Below are positions 52,655-61,048 of a stretch of DNA of 64,000 nt, one piece after another. The notes under the pieces are model-generated. The model was not told the DNA's origin. It ran no database searches and saw only the letters and a program-made list of their open reading frames with translations. The number at the start of each line of letters is the position of its first letter. Within the stretch, counting starts at the first letter, position 1. The translations under genes and the position numbers were made by a program. The stretch is from Serratia fonticola (GTDB lineage: Bacteria > Pseudomonadota > Gammaproteobacteria > Enterobacterales > Enterobacteriaceae), in contig NZ_VFMK01000001.1 of the NCBI RefSeq assembly GCF_006715025.1, positions 1,240,001 through 1,304,000 of the forward strand, written 5' to 3'.

Positions 52655-52939
52655 TTGAGATGGTCGTGTTTTTGTATTGGAGGGAATTCAGGCACTGTTT
52701 TGCTGCTGGCATTATTGCTTGGGAAAGTGCAATGGGTCACCCCGAAAATTCCTTGTCTGGCAAAACAAAACGCGGTATCTTTTTCCGGCACCTGCCAATT
52801 CAGGTGCCGGGATTGGTCTCCTGAACATGTCTTATCGGCGACACATGACGCGCTAGCGTCTTTTTTTGTGTCGCATGCTCAGCTACACCTCTATGGTGGG
52901 CCGGGCGGGGGCGTCGCAAGACGCGCCGGTGTCCGATAA
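52655..52939 (+). CDS. Ash-like protein of P4-type elements
   Basis: This 94-residue frame contains HDALASFFVSHAQLHLYGGP, the segment I associate with the small Ash-family proteins encoded in P4-like satellite phages and islands, usually upstream of and partly overlapping other small P4 genes. The start codon is uncertain because no good ribosome site is visible. Function is not known. Sequence further upstream is Cys-rich and weakly conserved. Confidence 0.45.
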   Translation: MRWSCFCIGGNSGTVLLLALLLGKVQWVTPKIPCLAKQNAVSFSGTCQFRCRDWSPEHVLSATHDALASFFVSHAQLHLYGGPGGGVARRAGVR

Positions 52940-53031
52940 GGCCGGTAAGACCAACTCCGTCCGGTTCCACCACCTATAAGATTGGTCTCTTTGGTGGTGG
53001 TATTAAAAATCACTTATCGGAGGCTGCCCTT

Positions 53032-53493
53032 ATGGCTACAACCCTCAACCAGACTCATCCGTTACTTTCCGTCCCCTTCAACGCCGCCACGGATTTCACC
53101 GTCCTTGCCAGTCACTGCGAAAACTTCGCCGAAACCCTGATTGAAAGTCCCGATCCGGCATTGAAAATGGCGCTCTGTGGCAGGATTAATGCCTGTCTGA
53201 CGCTGCTCCAGCCCACGCTGTTAGAACCCGTCCCGCCCCATCTTGTTGAAAGCCTGACCGTTGATAACCTCCCTGCGAGTTCCCCACAGTTTGAGCCGGA
53301 ATGTACTGAGCTTTGCAGTTACTGCCTTGCATTGACCCAGACGCTGGCGGGGCAGGGATTCTCCTCCGAAACGGAGAAATTCCTTAGCTGGCTGCTGTAC
53401 GACCTGATTAACTACTTCGCGGCGGAAATGAAAGCCCTGCGCTGGTTGCGTACCGCCGATGGCGTAAAGTTTATTGACGAGGTGATAGCATGA
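53032..53493 (+). CDS. P4-type island protein of unknown function
   Basis: The ATG at 53032 follows AGG at 53020-53022 (CGGAGGC). The 153-residue product starts MATTLNQTHPLLSVPFNAAT and is like a family that often sits next to ash-type and Ner-like genes in enterobacterial P4-like islands. It is acidic, helical and has no signal peptide or membrane segment. It overlaps the following gene by four bases (ATGA), so the pair is co-translated. No biochemical role is known to me. Confidence 0.6.
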   Translation: MATTLNQTHPLLSVPFNAATDFTVLASHCENFAETLIESPDPALKMALCGRINACLTLLQPTLLEPVPPHLVESLTVDNLPASSPQFEPECTELCSYCLALTQTLAGQGFSSETEKFLSWLLYDLINYFAAEMKALRWLRTADGVKFIDEVIA

Positions 53494-53711
53494 TGCAACA
53501 GGACTGGCACTCCGCCGACATTATCGCGGCGCTGAAAAAGCAAGGGACGTCGCTGTCCGCCGTTTCCCGTAGCTCAGGGCTGGCGTCCTCCACGTTGGCA
53601 AATGCGCTCACTCGCCACTGGCCCAAAGGCGAAAGGCTGATCGCCGATGCGTTGGGTACTGCGCCAGAGCAAATCTGGCCTTCCCGCTACCACAAGCCTG
53701 AAAATTACTAA
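53490..53711 (+). CDS. Ner/Nlp-like DNA-binding regulator
   Basis: The 73-residue protein is a Ner-type helix-turn-helix: WHSADIIAALKKQGTSLSAV, then SRSSGLASSTLANALTRHWP and a closing AEQIWPSRY-like IWPSRYHKPE. Phage Mu Ner and SfsB/Nlp proteins share this form and act as small repressors or activators. It is translationally coupled to the preceding gene and is followed by a hairpin. It probably controls island genes or the adjacent integrase. Confidence 0.8.
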   Translation: MMQQDWHSADIIAALKKQGTSLSAVSRSSGLASSTLANALTRHWPKGERLIADALGTAPEQIWPSRYHKPENY

Positions 53712-53723
53712 ATCGTCCCTCCC

Positions 53724-53756
53724 GATCTTCTGATGGCTTTGCTGTCAGAAGATCGA
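53724..53756 (+). terminator. Hairpin after the Ner-like gene
   Basis: CGATCTTCTGA (53724-53734) pairs perfectly with TCAGAAGATCG (53746-53756), 12 bases after the stop. No T-tract follows, so it is a possible, not certain, terminator. Confidence 0.45.
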
Positions 53757-54198
53757 GAGAAGGCAAGCAAAGCGCGACAGTGCAGGTTCGCAAAAATACT
53801 TTTTGACGCAAAAACAGTTTTTCCTTTCTGCACCAGCGGTACTGGCATAGTCTCCCTCCTGCTCCATGCTGTCGTTGATAGCGCCCAACGCTTCGCAACC
53901 TGAAAGAAGCGCCTGTTATCAGGACGGTTGATCCGTTTACCGGTGCAGACCTCTGCAAACATCGGGTCGCAGAACATCGCGACGGAGGCTTGAGTTTTAA
54001 CACGATACGTCCTTTTACTGCGCCAGCCTGCTGGTCTGAATTTGCACCGTGCCGGAATTATCCCGGCTAACTTATATCTGCTGATACCCTCAGCGCCTTT
54101 TACCTTACGGGATGCGGCCTGCATTGCCGTCAGGCTTTGCTGCCGCGTGACCGTAGAACTGCACCAGACGATAAATTTTCAGACGCTGCACCAGTGCC

Positions 54199-54240
54199 CG
54201 TGCGTCACTTTAACCGCGCAAAGCGGGAAAGTGACGCACG
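54199..54240. promoter_or_regulatory. Perfect 13-bp inverted repeat with nested stem
   Basis: CGTGCGTCACTTT (54199-54211) and AAAGTGACGCACG (54228-54240) flank an inner CCGC/GCGG stem. It could be an RNA hairpin or a protein-binding palindrome. It lies far from any gene end. Confidence 0.5.
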
Positions 54241-54572
54241 ACGCCTTTTCGCTCTGCACCAGATAAATCAACTGTTCCAGCCCCATTGCGGGATTCTGAC
54301 ACCGCCTTTTCAGGCCATTTAACCAATAAGGAGAACATGAACCGATACCGGAGGCGGATCAGGACGATCCGGGGGATAACCCGCTAAGGCGGGCGGCTGC
54401 TCAGAGAGCACAACCGAAGCCCCACAACACCTCAACGGCTGCCGCCCCGGCGCTCAGGTATCGTTCGCAGCCCCGATAAAACTCAGGGGTTATTGGCCTG
54501 CGCGCCGGGGAAAGCTGTATCAGTGTTGGGTTTTTGGGAATGCATTTGCGGCAATCATGAAAGGGGGAATTT

Positions 54573-55460
54573 ATGGGAATACTGGAGCAGGAAATGAAAC
54601 GGCTGGCGCAGCAGGCGGGCGGCAGCCATAAGACTGTTCACGATCGCATTAAGCTGGCGCAGCGGTTTTGTGAGCGTCTGGTACTGGCGCAGAATGTGCA
54701 GATCCGCCGGGTGGAGCAGCTTAAGGCGCGGCATATTGAAGGTTACATTAGTGAACGGCTGGCGCAGGGCATCACGAAGCGTTCCCTGCAAAATGAGATG
54801 GCGGCGGTACGCTGCATTCTGAAACAGGCCGGACGCGACAGGCTGGCGCAGAGTGAGCGGCTGAACAACCGTTCTCTTGGGCTGTCCGGCGCATCCCGTA
54901 ACGGTACACGGCAAGCCATTACGCTGGCGCATTATTGCCATGCGCTGGAAACCGCCCGGGAAAAAGACGCAGGTCTGGCGGCGGCGCTGGAACTCTCAAG
55001 ATTGATGGGATTGCGTTCACAGGAGGCGGTGCAGAGTACCCAGTCGCTTAAAACGTGGCAACAGGCGCTGGATCGCGGTGAGTCCCGGTTAACCGTGGTG
55101 TTCGGCACCAAAGGCGGACGGCCCCGCGAGACGGTGATCCTGGATACTGGTGCGGTCAGAAGGGCGCTGGATAACGCCATATCTGTCGCAGAAAGCCGTC
55201 ACGGCAGGCTGATCGACAAGCCTGACCTGAAAAGAGCGATGAAGTATTGGCACGGTCAGGCGTCACGCATCGGGTTAACTGGCGCATATTCCCCGCATTC
55301 CCTGCGCTATGCGTGGGCGCAGGACGCGATCCGCCATTATCTGGCGCAGGGTTACAGTGAGAAAGAGGCGCTGGCGATGACGGCGATGAATTTAGGCCAC
55401 GGCGACGGGCGTGGGCGGTATGTGGCGCAGGTTTACGGGCGGAAAGAGGACACTGATTGA
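54573..55460 (+). CDS. Tyrosine recombinase-like protein (island-encoded integrase homologue)
   Basis: A GGGGGA site precedes the ATG. The 295-residue protein has an N-terminal SAM-like core-binding domain and a catalytic domain. Conserved boxes are LMGLRSQEAVQ (Arg), SPHSLRYAWAQD (His-x-x-Arg), MNLGHGDGRGRYV (second His) and VAQVYGRKE (Tyr). Such integrase-domain proteins are frequent cargo in P4-like islands, in addition to the true P4 integrase. Six in-frame copies of the nonamer CTGGCGCAG, each reading Leu-Ala-Gln, lie inside it. A role in island excision or dimer resolution is possible. Confidence 0.75.
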   Translation: MGILEQEMKRLAQQAGGSHKTVHDRIKLAQRFCERLVLAQNVQIRRVEQLKARHIEGYISERLAQGITKRSLQNEMAAVRCILKQAGRDRLAQSERLNNRSLGLSGASRNGTRQAITLAHYCHALETAREKDAGLAAALELSRLMGLRSQEAVQSTQSLKTWQQALDRGESRLTVVFGTKGGRPRETVILDTGAVRRALDNAISVAESRHGRLIDKPDLKRAMKYWHGQASRIGLTGAYSPHSLRYAWAQDAIRHYLAQGYSEKEALAMTAMNLGHGDGRGRYVAQVYGRKEDTD

Positions 55461-55481
55461 TAGCCATTGCCCAGAAAAAAT

Positions 55482-55505
55482 TGGGTTATTCATCGGTTTT
55501 CGTAC
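55482..55505 (+). repeat. 24-bp direct repeat, copy 1
   Basis: TGGGTTATTCATCGGTTTTC followed by GTAC, repeated with one mismatch at 55551-55574, 69 bp apart. Just after the recombinase-like gene. Confidence 0.7.
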
Positions 55506-55550
55506 AAGATTATTTGGGGCAAATAATTTTGGGTAGTTTCCTATTAATCC

Positions 55551-55574
55551 TGGGTTATTCATCGGTTTTTGTAC
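55551..55574 (+). repeat. 24-bp direct repeat, copy 2
   Basis: Second copy of the repeat at 55482-55505, with T for C near the end. Confidence 0.7.
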
Positions 55575-55946
55575 GTTTTCCTTTCAATAATGGCATTTCG
55601 AAAGGTGTGGCCGATTAGGGGCTGCCGGGCGTTTTCAGATGTCATCCAGCATCACTCTGGTACAGCATCATGCTCCTGCTGACAGCTGCGCCAGTAAAAG
55701 GAAAAAGGCCTGAAAGGGTAAGGGGCGAGTAAGGGTAACAGCGCCAGACCGGAAAAGGCCAAAGGGCTTAAAAGGCTGTAACTGGCGCAGATCGGTGATA
55801 TCTGGCGCAGCTCTGTCACGTTACTGTGGGCGTGGCGCTGGAGCAATCCCCCGTGATCTTATGGCTGGCGCAGGTATTCAGTGCAAAAAGAAAAGCAGAT
55901 CCAGATCTGCTTTTCCATTTCTATATTGCCGCAGACTCCGCTCACC

Positions 55947-57203
55947 TTATGCATGCCGCCGCGCATAAATATACGGCGCAACGTACCCCTCGCGGCTCAT
56001 ATCCAGATAATCCGACCACCACTGCATCATCTCCATACGGGCTTCCAGATGTTCTGCCTTATGCACATACGCCGCCCGCACGCCGTTGCGCTCCTTGTGG
56101 CTCATCTGGCGCTCAATGGCGTCCTTTGACCACAGCGCGGACTCGTTCAGGGCGCTACAGGCCATCGTTCTGAAACCATGACCGCAAACCTCGGTTTTGG
56201 TGTCATAACCGATAACGCGCAGCGCCTTGTTGATGGTGTTCTCGCTCATGGGCTTATCCATCGAATGCGCCCCCGCAAAGACAAACACTGATTCTCCGGT
56301 GATTTCCTTGATCTGCTCCAGCATGGCAACCGCTTGATGCGACAGCGGTACCAGATGCTCGTCTTTCATCTTTGCGCCACGCTCTGAAAACCGCACGTTC
56401 TTCACCGCCTCGCGCTTCGCTGGCACCGTCCAGATGCGGGCTTTCAGGTTGAACTCATCCCAGCGGGCAAGGCGCAGTTCGCTGGAGCGCAGAAAGACGT
56501 GCAGATTCAGCTCCAGCGCCAGACGGGTTAATGGGCGACCTTTGTAGCTTTCGATCTTCTCCAGCAACTCCGGCAGGCGTTTCAGGGGCAGGGCGGGGTG
56601 ATGTTGGGTCACAACAGGGGTCACGACCCCATCCAGATCGTAAGCGGGATTATATTTAATCACGCCCTGCTGCACGGCATGACGCATAATTTTGGTCAGA
56701 TGTTGTCTCACCCGACCGGCAACGTCATGTATGCCCTTATCATCGATGGCTTTAACCAGTTGTGCCAGATGACGGGTTTCAATCTTCGTAATATCCATCG
56801 CACCGATATCGGGAAAGACGTAGCGCTTAAGGCAGGTGAGGATTTTACCGGCATGGTCTTCCGACCAGAGCTTAAGGCAACTGGTGTGCCACGCGGTGGC
56901 GATAAATTTAAACGTGCGGGATTCATCAACGCTGGCGTTGTTGGTTTTGCGAAGCTGAGAAGGGCAGACACCGGACACGAGTAGCTTACGCGCCGCATCG
57001 CGCTTTTCGCGGGCTTCCGCCAGCGTAACGAGTGGATAAGCGCCAAAGGCCAGCCGGTTTTCTTTGCCGTCGAAGCGATAGCGGAAATACCACAGCTTAG
57101 CGCCGCTGGTGGATACGGTCAGGTACAGACCTTGCGAATCAGTGAGCTTATAAGATTTGTCGAGGGATTTAGCAGCGCGGATTTTACTGTCGTTCAGGGC
57201 CAT
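55947..57203 (-). CDS. P4-type tyrosine integrase
   Basis: The 418-residue integrase has the DUF4102-like arm-binding N-terminus (MALNDSKIRAAKSLDKSYKL, then RYRFDGKENRLAFGAYPLVT). The central core-binding domain and catalytic boxes follow: VFLRSSELRLARW (Arg), CGHGFRTMACS (His-x-x-Arg), RQMSHKERNGVRAAYVH (His and Tyr). Such enzymes integrate P4-like elements into tRNA genes. Its start lies 160 bp from the tRNA-Phe 3' end and it reads in the same direction as the tRNA, the usual arrangement. It should catalyse integration at the 16-bp repeat. All catalytic residues seem intact, so the island may still be mobile. Confidence 0.93.
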   Translation of the reverse strand: MALNDSKIRAAKSLDKSYKLTDSQGLYLTVSTSGAKLWYFRYRFDGKENRLAFGAYPLVTLAEAREKRDAARKLLVSGVCPSQLRKTNNASVDESRTFKFIATAWHTSCLKLWSEDHAGKILTCLKRYVFPDIGAMDITKIETRHLAQLVKAIDDKGIHDVAGRVRQHLTKIMRHAVQQGVIKYNPAYDLDGVVTPVVTQHHPALPLKRLPELLEKIESYKGRPLTRLALELNLHVFLRSSELRLARWDEFNLKARIWTVPAKREAVKNVRFSERGAKMKDEHLVPLSHQAVAMLEQIKEITGESVFVFAGAHSMDKPMSENTINKALRVIGYDTKTEVCGHGFRTMACSALNESALWSKDAIERQMSHKERNGVRAAYVHKAEHLEARMEMMQWWSDYLDMSREGYVAPYIYARRHA

Positions 57204-57362
57204 GTTGGGTCTCCATCATTCATCGAACTGAATGACCCGCAATCTGACCCCTAATTTTCCAGATACGTAGGGATAAATCAAAACGCATCGGGAAAGATTT
57301 TTACGCTAACTTATTGAAGTTCATACATACAGGGATTGATAAGGAAGCATAAAAAAGGAAAG

Positions 57363-57378
57363 GTGGTGCCCGGACTCG
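57363..57378. repeat. Attachment-site repeat at the tRNA-Phe 3' end
   Basis: Proximal copy of the 16-bp direct repeat also found at 38364-38379. It overlaps the last bases of the tRNA gene, so integration restored a full tRNA. Confidence 0.88.
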
Positions 57379-57439
57379 GAATCGAACCAAGGACACGGGG
57401 ATTTTCAATCCCCTGCTCTACCGACTGAGCTATCCGGGC
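57364..57439 (-). tRNA. tRNA-Phe (anticodon GAA)
   Basis: A 76-base tRNA on the minus strand. On that strand it begins GCCCGGATAGCTCAG, has the anticodon loop ATTGAAAAT with GAA, a GGTTCGATTCC T-arm, and ends in an encoded CCA. The acceptor stem GCCCGGA/TCCGGGC pairs fully. It is the integration target of the island on its left. Confidence 0.97.
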
Positions 57440-57845
57440 AACGGGGCGCATTAAACCGTATTTGGCCTTGTGTCGTCAATCGGTTTCTGTCGCAAACCCG
57501 ATCGGTTGCTCTATTTTCAGGCAGATTCTCGCTCACTTCTCTCCTCTACATTCTTGCTTCTCGCACTCGCAGCCTGCTTTACAAGCCGCTTGGGTCAGGC
57601 TGGCGCAGCTCTTTGTTGCCAGTGTCAGTGCGCTTTCCTAATGGTAACTTTCACTCATGGTTATAAATACAACATGTTACTTGTTTGTATTTAAAGGGTT
57701 ATGTTGTTCTTGTTTGTGATCTGTGTAACTTAAATAACATTGCTGTGGTGTTATGTTTCTATAATAACATTTTCGTTCCTGGTACGGGTTTGGGAGCGGG
57801 TAAGGGAAAAGAACGTAAAAGTTCACAGATAAATTTGGAGATAAA
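57440..57845 (+). promoter_or_regulatory. Regulatory region of the nupC-cpdB-pdp set
   Basis: No gene. TATAAT at 57760-57765 is a good -10 element. Upstream, TGTGA at 57715-57719 begins a CRP-like half-site with a poor second half. ATAACA (57734-57739) with TGTTAT (57749-57754), and another ATAACA at 57764-57769, form inverted and direct repeats overlapping the promoter, a possible repressor operator. GGAG at 57837-57840 serves the GTG start. Confidence 0.45.
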
Positions 57846-59027
57846 GTGAAATATATCATAGGGATAATCTGCATTGCTGTTATCTGTGTCTTGGCACTTT
57901 TGGTCAGTAACGATCGCAAAAGCATTCGCTACCGGCCAATCTTTGTCATGCTGGCCTGTCAGTTTGCAATGACCGCGCTACTGCTCAAAACCGACGTGGG
58001 CAATAAGGTGATCGGCGTGATCGCCGGGGTGTTTGGCAATTTGCTGTCTTACGCCAACGAAGGGGTCAACTTTGTGTTCGGTGGCTTGTTGAACCAAGGG
58101 GAAATCTCGTTCTTCCTCTCCGTTCTGTTGCCGATCGTATTTATCTCGGCCCTGATTGGTATCCTGCAGCACTGGCGCATTTTGGGCTTTATCATCAAAT
58201 ACATCGGGTTGGGGTTGAGCAAAGTCAACGGCATGGGGCGACTCGAATCCTATAACGCGGTTGCTTCGGCGATCCTCGGTCAGTCTGAAGTGTTCATCTC
58301 GGTTAAAAAACAGCTTGGTCTGTTGCCGCAACACCGCTTATATACGCTGTGTACTTCCGCGATGTCGACAGTTTCGATGTCTATCGTCGGGGCCTATATG
58401 GTGATGCTGGATCCGCGCTACGTGGTGACCGCGTTGGTGCTGAACCTGTTTGGCGGTTTCATCATGGCTTCGCTGATCAACCCTTATCAGGTCAAGCCGG
58501 AAGAAGACATCCTCGATGTGGTCGAAGGGGAAAAACAGAGCTTCTTCGAAGTGCTGAGTGAATACATCCTCGACGGTTTTAAAGTCGCGGTGATTGTGGG
58601 AGCGATGCTGATTGGCTTTATCGCGCTGATCACCATGGCTAATGCGATATTCACCGCCTTATTTGGCATCTCCTTCCAGGGCGTAATGGGCTATCTGTTC
58701 TCGCCGTTGGCATTCCTGGTGGGGGTACCTTGGCATGAAGCGGTGCAGGCCGGTGGCCTGATGGCAACCAAGATCGTCAGTAACGAGTTCGTTGCCATGC
58801 TCAATCTGTCGCAAGGGGATTATCACTTCTCTGAACGCACCCTGGCGATTATTTCGGTATTCCTGGTGTCGTTCGCCAACTTCTCTTCCATCGGCATTAT
58901 CGTTGGTGCCATCAAAGCGCTGGATTCCAAACAGGGGAACAGTGCCGCCCGTTTTGGCCTGAAGCTGCTTTATGGTTCCACGTTGGTCAGTTTTCTCAAC
59001 GCGGCCGTAGTGGGTTTCTTCTTTTAA
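57846..59027 (+). CDS. nupC: NupC-family nucleoside:proton symporter (CNT family)
   Basis: GTG start with GGAG five bases upstream. The 393-residue inner-membrane protein has the CNT family signatures: LSYANEGVNFVFGG, the GMGRLESYNAVASAILGQSE motif and a QAGGLMATKIVSNEFVAML segment near the end, plus about ten membrane helices. It imports nucleosides, probably mainly pyrimidine and adenosine types, using protons or sodium. It resembles Bacillus NupC in its start (MKYIIGI). It leads the cpdB-pdp-porin run, so it likely takes up nucleosides produced by CpdB in the periplasm. Confidence 0.9.
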   Translation: MKYIIGIICIAVICVLALLVSNDRKSIRYRPIFVMLACQFAMTALLLKTDVGNKVIGVIAGVFGNLLSYANEGVNFVFGGLLNQGEISFFLSVLLPIVFISALIGILQHWRILGFIIKYIGLGLSKVNGMGRLESYNAVASAILGQSEVFISVKKQLGLLPQHRLYTLCTSAMSTVSMSIVGAYMVMLDPRYVVTALVLNLFGGFIMASLINPYQVKPEEDILDVVEGEKQSFFEVLSEYILDGFKVAVIVGAMLIGFIALITMANAIFTALFGISFQGVMGYLFSPLAFLVGVPWHEAVQAGGLMATKIVSNEFVAMLNLSQGDYHFSERTLAIISVFLVSFANFSSIGIIVGAIKALDSKQGNSAARFGLKLLYGSTLVSFLNAAVVGFFF

Positions 59028-59081
59028 TCAGCATGAGGCCACATTGGCTGGGTGTGGCTCTGTAGCAATAGGGAATGTGTG

Positions 59082-61031
59082 ATGAAAATGATTTCGCCAA
59101 TCAAAATGTCGTTACTGGCCATGATGGTCGCAGGGGCGGTGAATGCCGCAACGGTGAACCTGCGCGTCATGGAGACCACCGACGTCCATGGCAACATGAT
59201 GGATTACGATTACTACAAAGATCAGGCTACGGCCCAATATGGCCTGGTGAGGGCCGCTTCGTTGATCGACGCCGCCCGCGCGGAAGTGACCAACAGCGTG
59301 CTGGTGGATAATGGCGATATTATTCAGGGGAGCCCGATGGCGGATTATGCCGCCGCCAATTTGAAAAAGGGCGATGTACACCCGGTCTATCAGGCGATGA
59401 ACACCTTGGATTATGCGGTGGGTAGCCTCGGTAATCATGAGTTTAATTACGGCCTGGATTACCTGCAGATGGCGATCAGCGGTGCCAAGTTCCCGTATAT
59501 CAATGCCAACGTCTATGATGCCAAGACCAATAAGCCGTACTTCAAACAATATCTGATTGTGGATACGCCGGTAAAAGACACTGAAGGTAAAGAGCATAAG
59601 CTGCGTATTGGCTATATCGGTTTTGTGCCGCCACAGATTGTGTTATGGGACAAGGCCAAGCTGTCGGGTAAGGTGATCGCCAAAGATATCACCGAAACAG
59701 CTAAGGCTCTGGTACCACAGATGCGCAAGGAAGGGGCGGATATTGTGATTGCTATCGCCCACTCGGGCTTCTCTGCCGATCCTTACAAAGCCCTGGCAGA
59801 AAACTCGGTCTATTACCTCTCCAAGGTTCCTGGTATTGATGCCATCGCCTTCGGGCATGCCCACGGCATTTTCCCCAGCAAAGATTTCGCCTCTATTCCT
59901 GGGGTGGATATTGATAAAGGGACGATCAATGGTATACCCGCCGTGATGCCAGGCCACTGGGCGGATAATCTGGGGGTTATCGATCTGGTACTGGAAGGGG
60001 AAAGCGATCATTGGAAGGTGGTCTCCAGCCGTGCAGAGGCTCGGCCAATCTTTGACAAGAAAAATGGCAAGTCATTGGTAGAGGCCAAGGCCACGCTGGT
60101 GAAAACGCTGGAACAGGCGCATAACGATACGCGTGAGTTCGTCAACAAGCCTATTGGGATTATCGCAGAAGACACCAATACCTATCTGGCGTTGGTCCAG
60201 GATTCTTCAGCCATCCAGATTATCCGTGCGGCACAAAAAGCCTATGTTGAGCACTATATTCAGGGTGACCCGGATTTGGCGGATATTCCGGTGATTTCGG
60301 CGGCGGCACCGTTCAAGGCGGGGGGCAGGAAGAACGACCCGGCAGCCTTTGTTGATATGCGTAAAGGGCCGCTGAGCTTCCGCAATGCGGCCGATCTCTA
60401 TCAGTATTCCAACACGTTGGCGGCAGTAAAACTGAAAGGCAGCGATCTGAAAGAGTGGCTGGAATGCTCTGCGGGTATGTATAACCAGATCGACGTGAAG
60501 ACAGATAAACCCCAGCCGTTGCTTAATTGGGGTGGTTTCCGTGCGTACAACTTCGACATGTTTGACGATCTGAGCTATCAGATCGATGTTACCCAACCCG
60601 CCCGCTACGACGGTGATTGCAACCTGATTAACCCGCAGGCACAACGTATAAAATCACTGACCTACCAGGGCAAACCACTAGAGGCAAATGCGCCATTCCT
60701 GGTCGCGGTGAACAACTATCGGGCATTTACCGGCAAGTTTGCCGGGACGGGCGAGAAAAATGTGGTGATTTCATCGCCGGATGAAGTGCGCACCATTGTT
60801 GCCAACTACATCAGTGAGCAAACCAAACAGCATGGTGAATATAAACCACAGGTCATCAACAGCTGGCGGATTGCGCCTATTTCCTCGGATAAAAAATTGG
60901 ATATCCGTATGGAAACCTCGCCAAGCCAAAATGCCGCCGCCTATATCAAGCAGGCCGCTCAGCATCCAATGGAACTGATTGAAAAAGACGATATTGGTTT
61001 TGCTATTTATAAAATTGATTTGCAGAAATAA
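59082..61031 (+). CDS. cpdB: 2',3'-cyclic-nucleotide 2'-phosphodiesterase / 3'-nucleotidase, periplasmic
   Basis: The ATG at 59082 has AGGGAA upstream and gives a clean signal peptide, MKMISPIKMSLLAMMVAGAV ending in NA; the GTG at 59052 does not. The 649-residue product matches E. coli CpdB (647) in length and sequence: METTDVHGNMMDYDYYKD, LVDNGDIIQGSPMADYAA, LGNHEFNYGLDYL, IAHSGFSADPYK and FGHAHGIFPSKDF hold the metal-binding residues, and the C-terminal 5'-nucleotidase domain has the GGRKNDPA loop. It hydrolyses 2',3'-cyclic nucleotides and 3'-nucleotides to nucleosides and phosphate in the periplasm. It lies between nupC and pdp, forming a catabolic chain. Confidence 0.95.
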   Translation: MKMISPIKMSLLAMMVAGAVNAATVNLRVMETTDVHGNMMDYDYYKDQATAQYGLVRAASLIDAARAEVTNSVLVDNGDIIQGSPMADYAAANLKKGDVHPVYQAMNTLDYAVGSLGNHEFNYGLDYLQMAISGAKFPYINANVYDAKTNKPYFKQYLIVDTPVKDTEGKEHKLRIGYIGFVPPQIVLWDKAKLSGKVIAKDITETAKALVPQMRKEGADIVIAIAHSGFSADPYKALAENSVYYLSKVPGIDAIAFGHAHGIFPSKDFASIPGVDIDKGTINGIPAVMPGHWADNLGVIDLVLEGESDHWKVVSSRAEARPIFDKKNGKSLVEAKATLVKTLEQAHNDTREFVNKPIGIIAEDTNTYLALVQDSSAIQIIRAAQKAYVEHYIQGDPDLADIPVISAAAPFKAGGRKNDPAAFVDMRKGPLSFRNAADLYQYSNTLAAVKLKGSDLKEWLECSAGMYNQIDVKTDKPQPLLNWGGFRAYNFDMFDDLSYQIDVTQPARYDGDCNLINPQAQRIKSLTYQGKPLEANAPFLVAVNNYRAFTGKFAGTGEKNVVISSPDEVRTIVANYISEQTKQHGEYKPQVINSWRIAPISSDKKLDIRMETSPSQNAAAYIKQAAQHPMELIEKDDIGFAIYKIDLQK

Positions 61032-61048
61032 AGATTAAGGGAAAAACA

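Larger units (their letters stand above)
53712..54572. other. 861-bp gene-less P4-like segment with hairpins
   Basis: No gene is convincing. A 16-codon frame at 54337-54387 has AAGGAG but no other support. The segment holds a perfect 11-bp hairpin (53724-53756), a perfect 13-bp hairpin (54199-54240), GC-rich palindromic stretches around 54370-54400, and one inverted copy of CTGGCGCAG (54018-54026). It may contain control or replication-like sites of the island. Confidence 0.4.
55461..55946. other. Intergenic region with direct repeats between recombinase genes
   Basis: No gene. It holds a 24-bp direct repeat (55482-55505 and 55551-55574) and four copies of CTGGCGCAG or its complement between 55686 and 55873. 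These may be recombinase or regulator binding sites. Confidence 0.45.

Noticed and set aside
53708..54124. 138-codon minus-strand frame in the P4-like gap
   Set aside because: It runs through hairpin sequence, has no ribosome site and no recognised family.
55482..55574. CRISPR-like repeat pair
   Set aside because: Only two copies of the 24-bp repeat, no array and no cas genes in the window.
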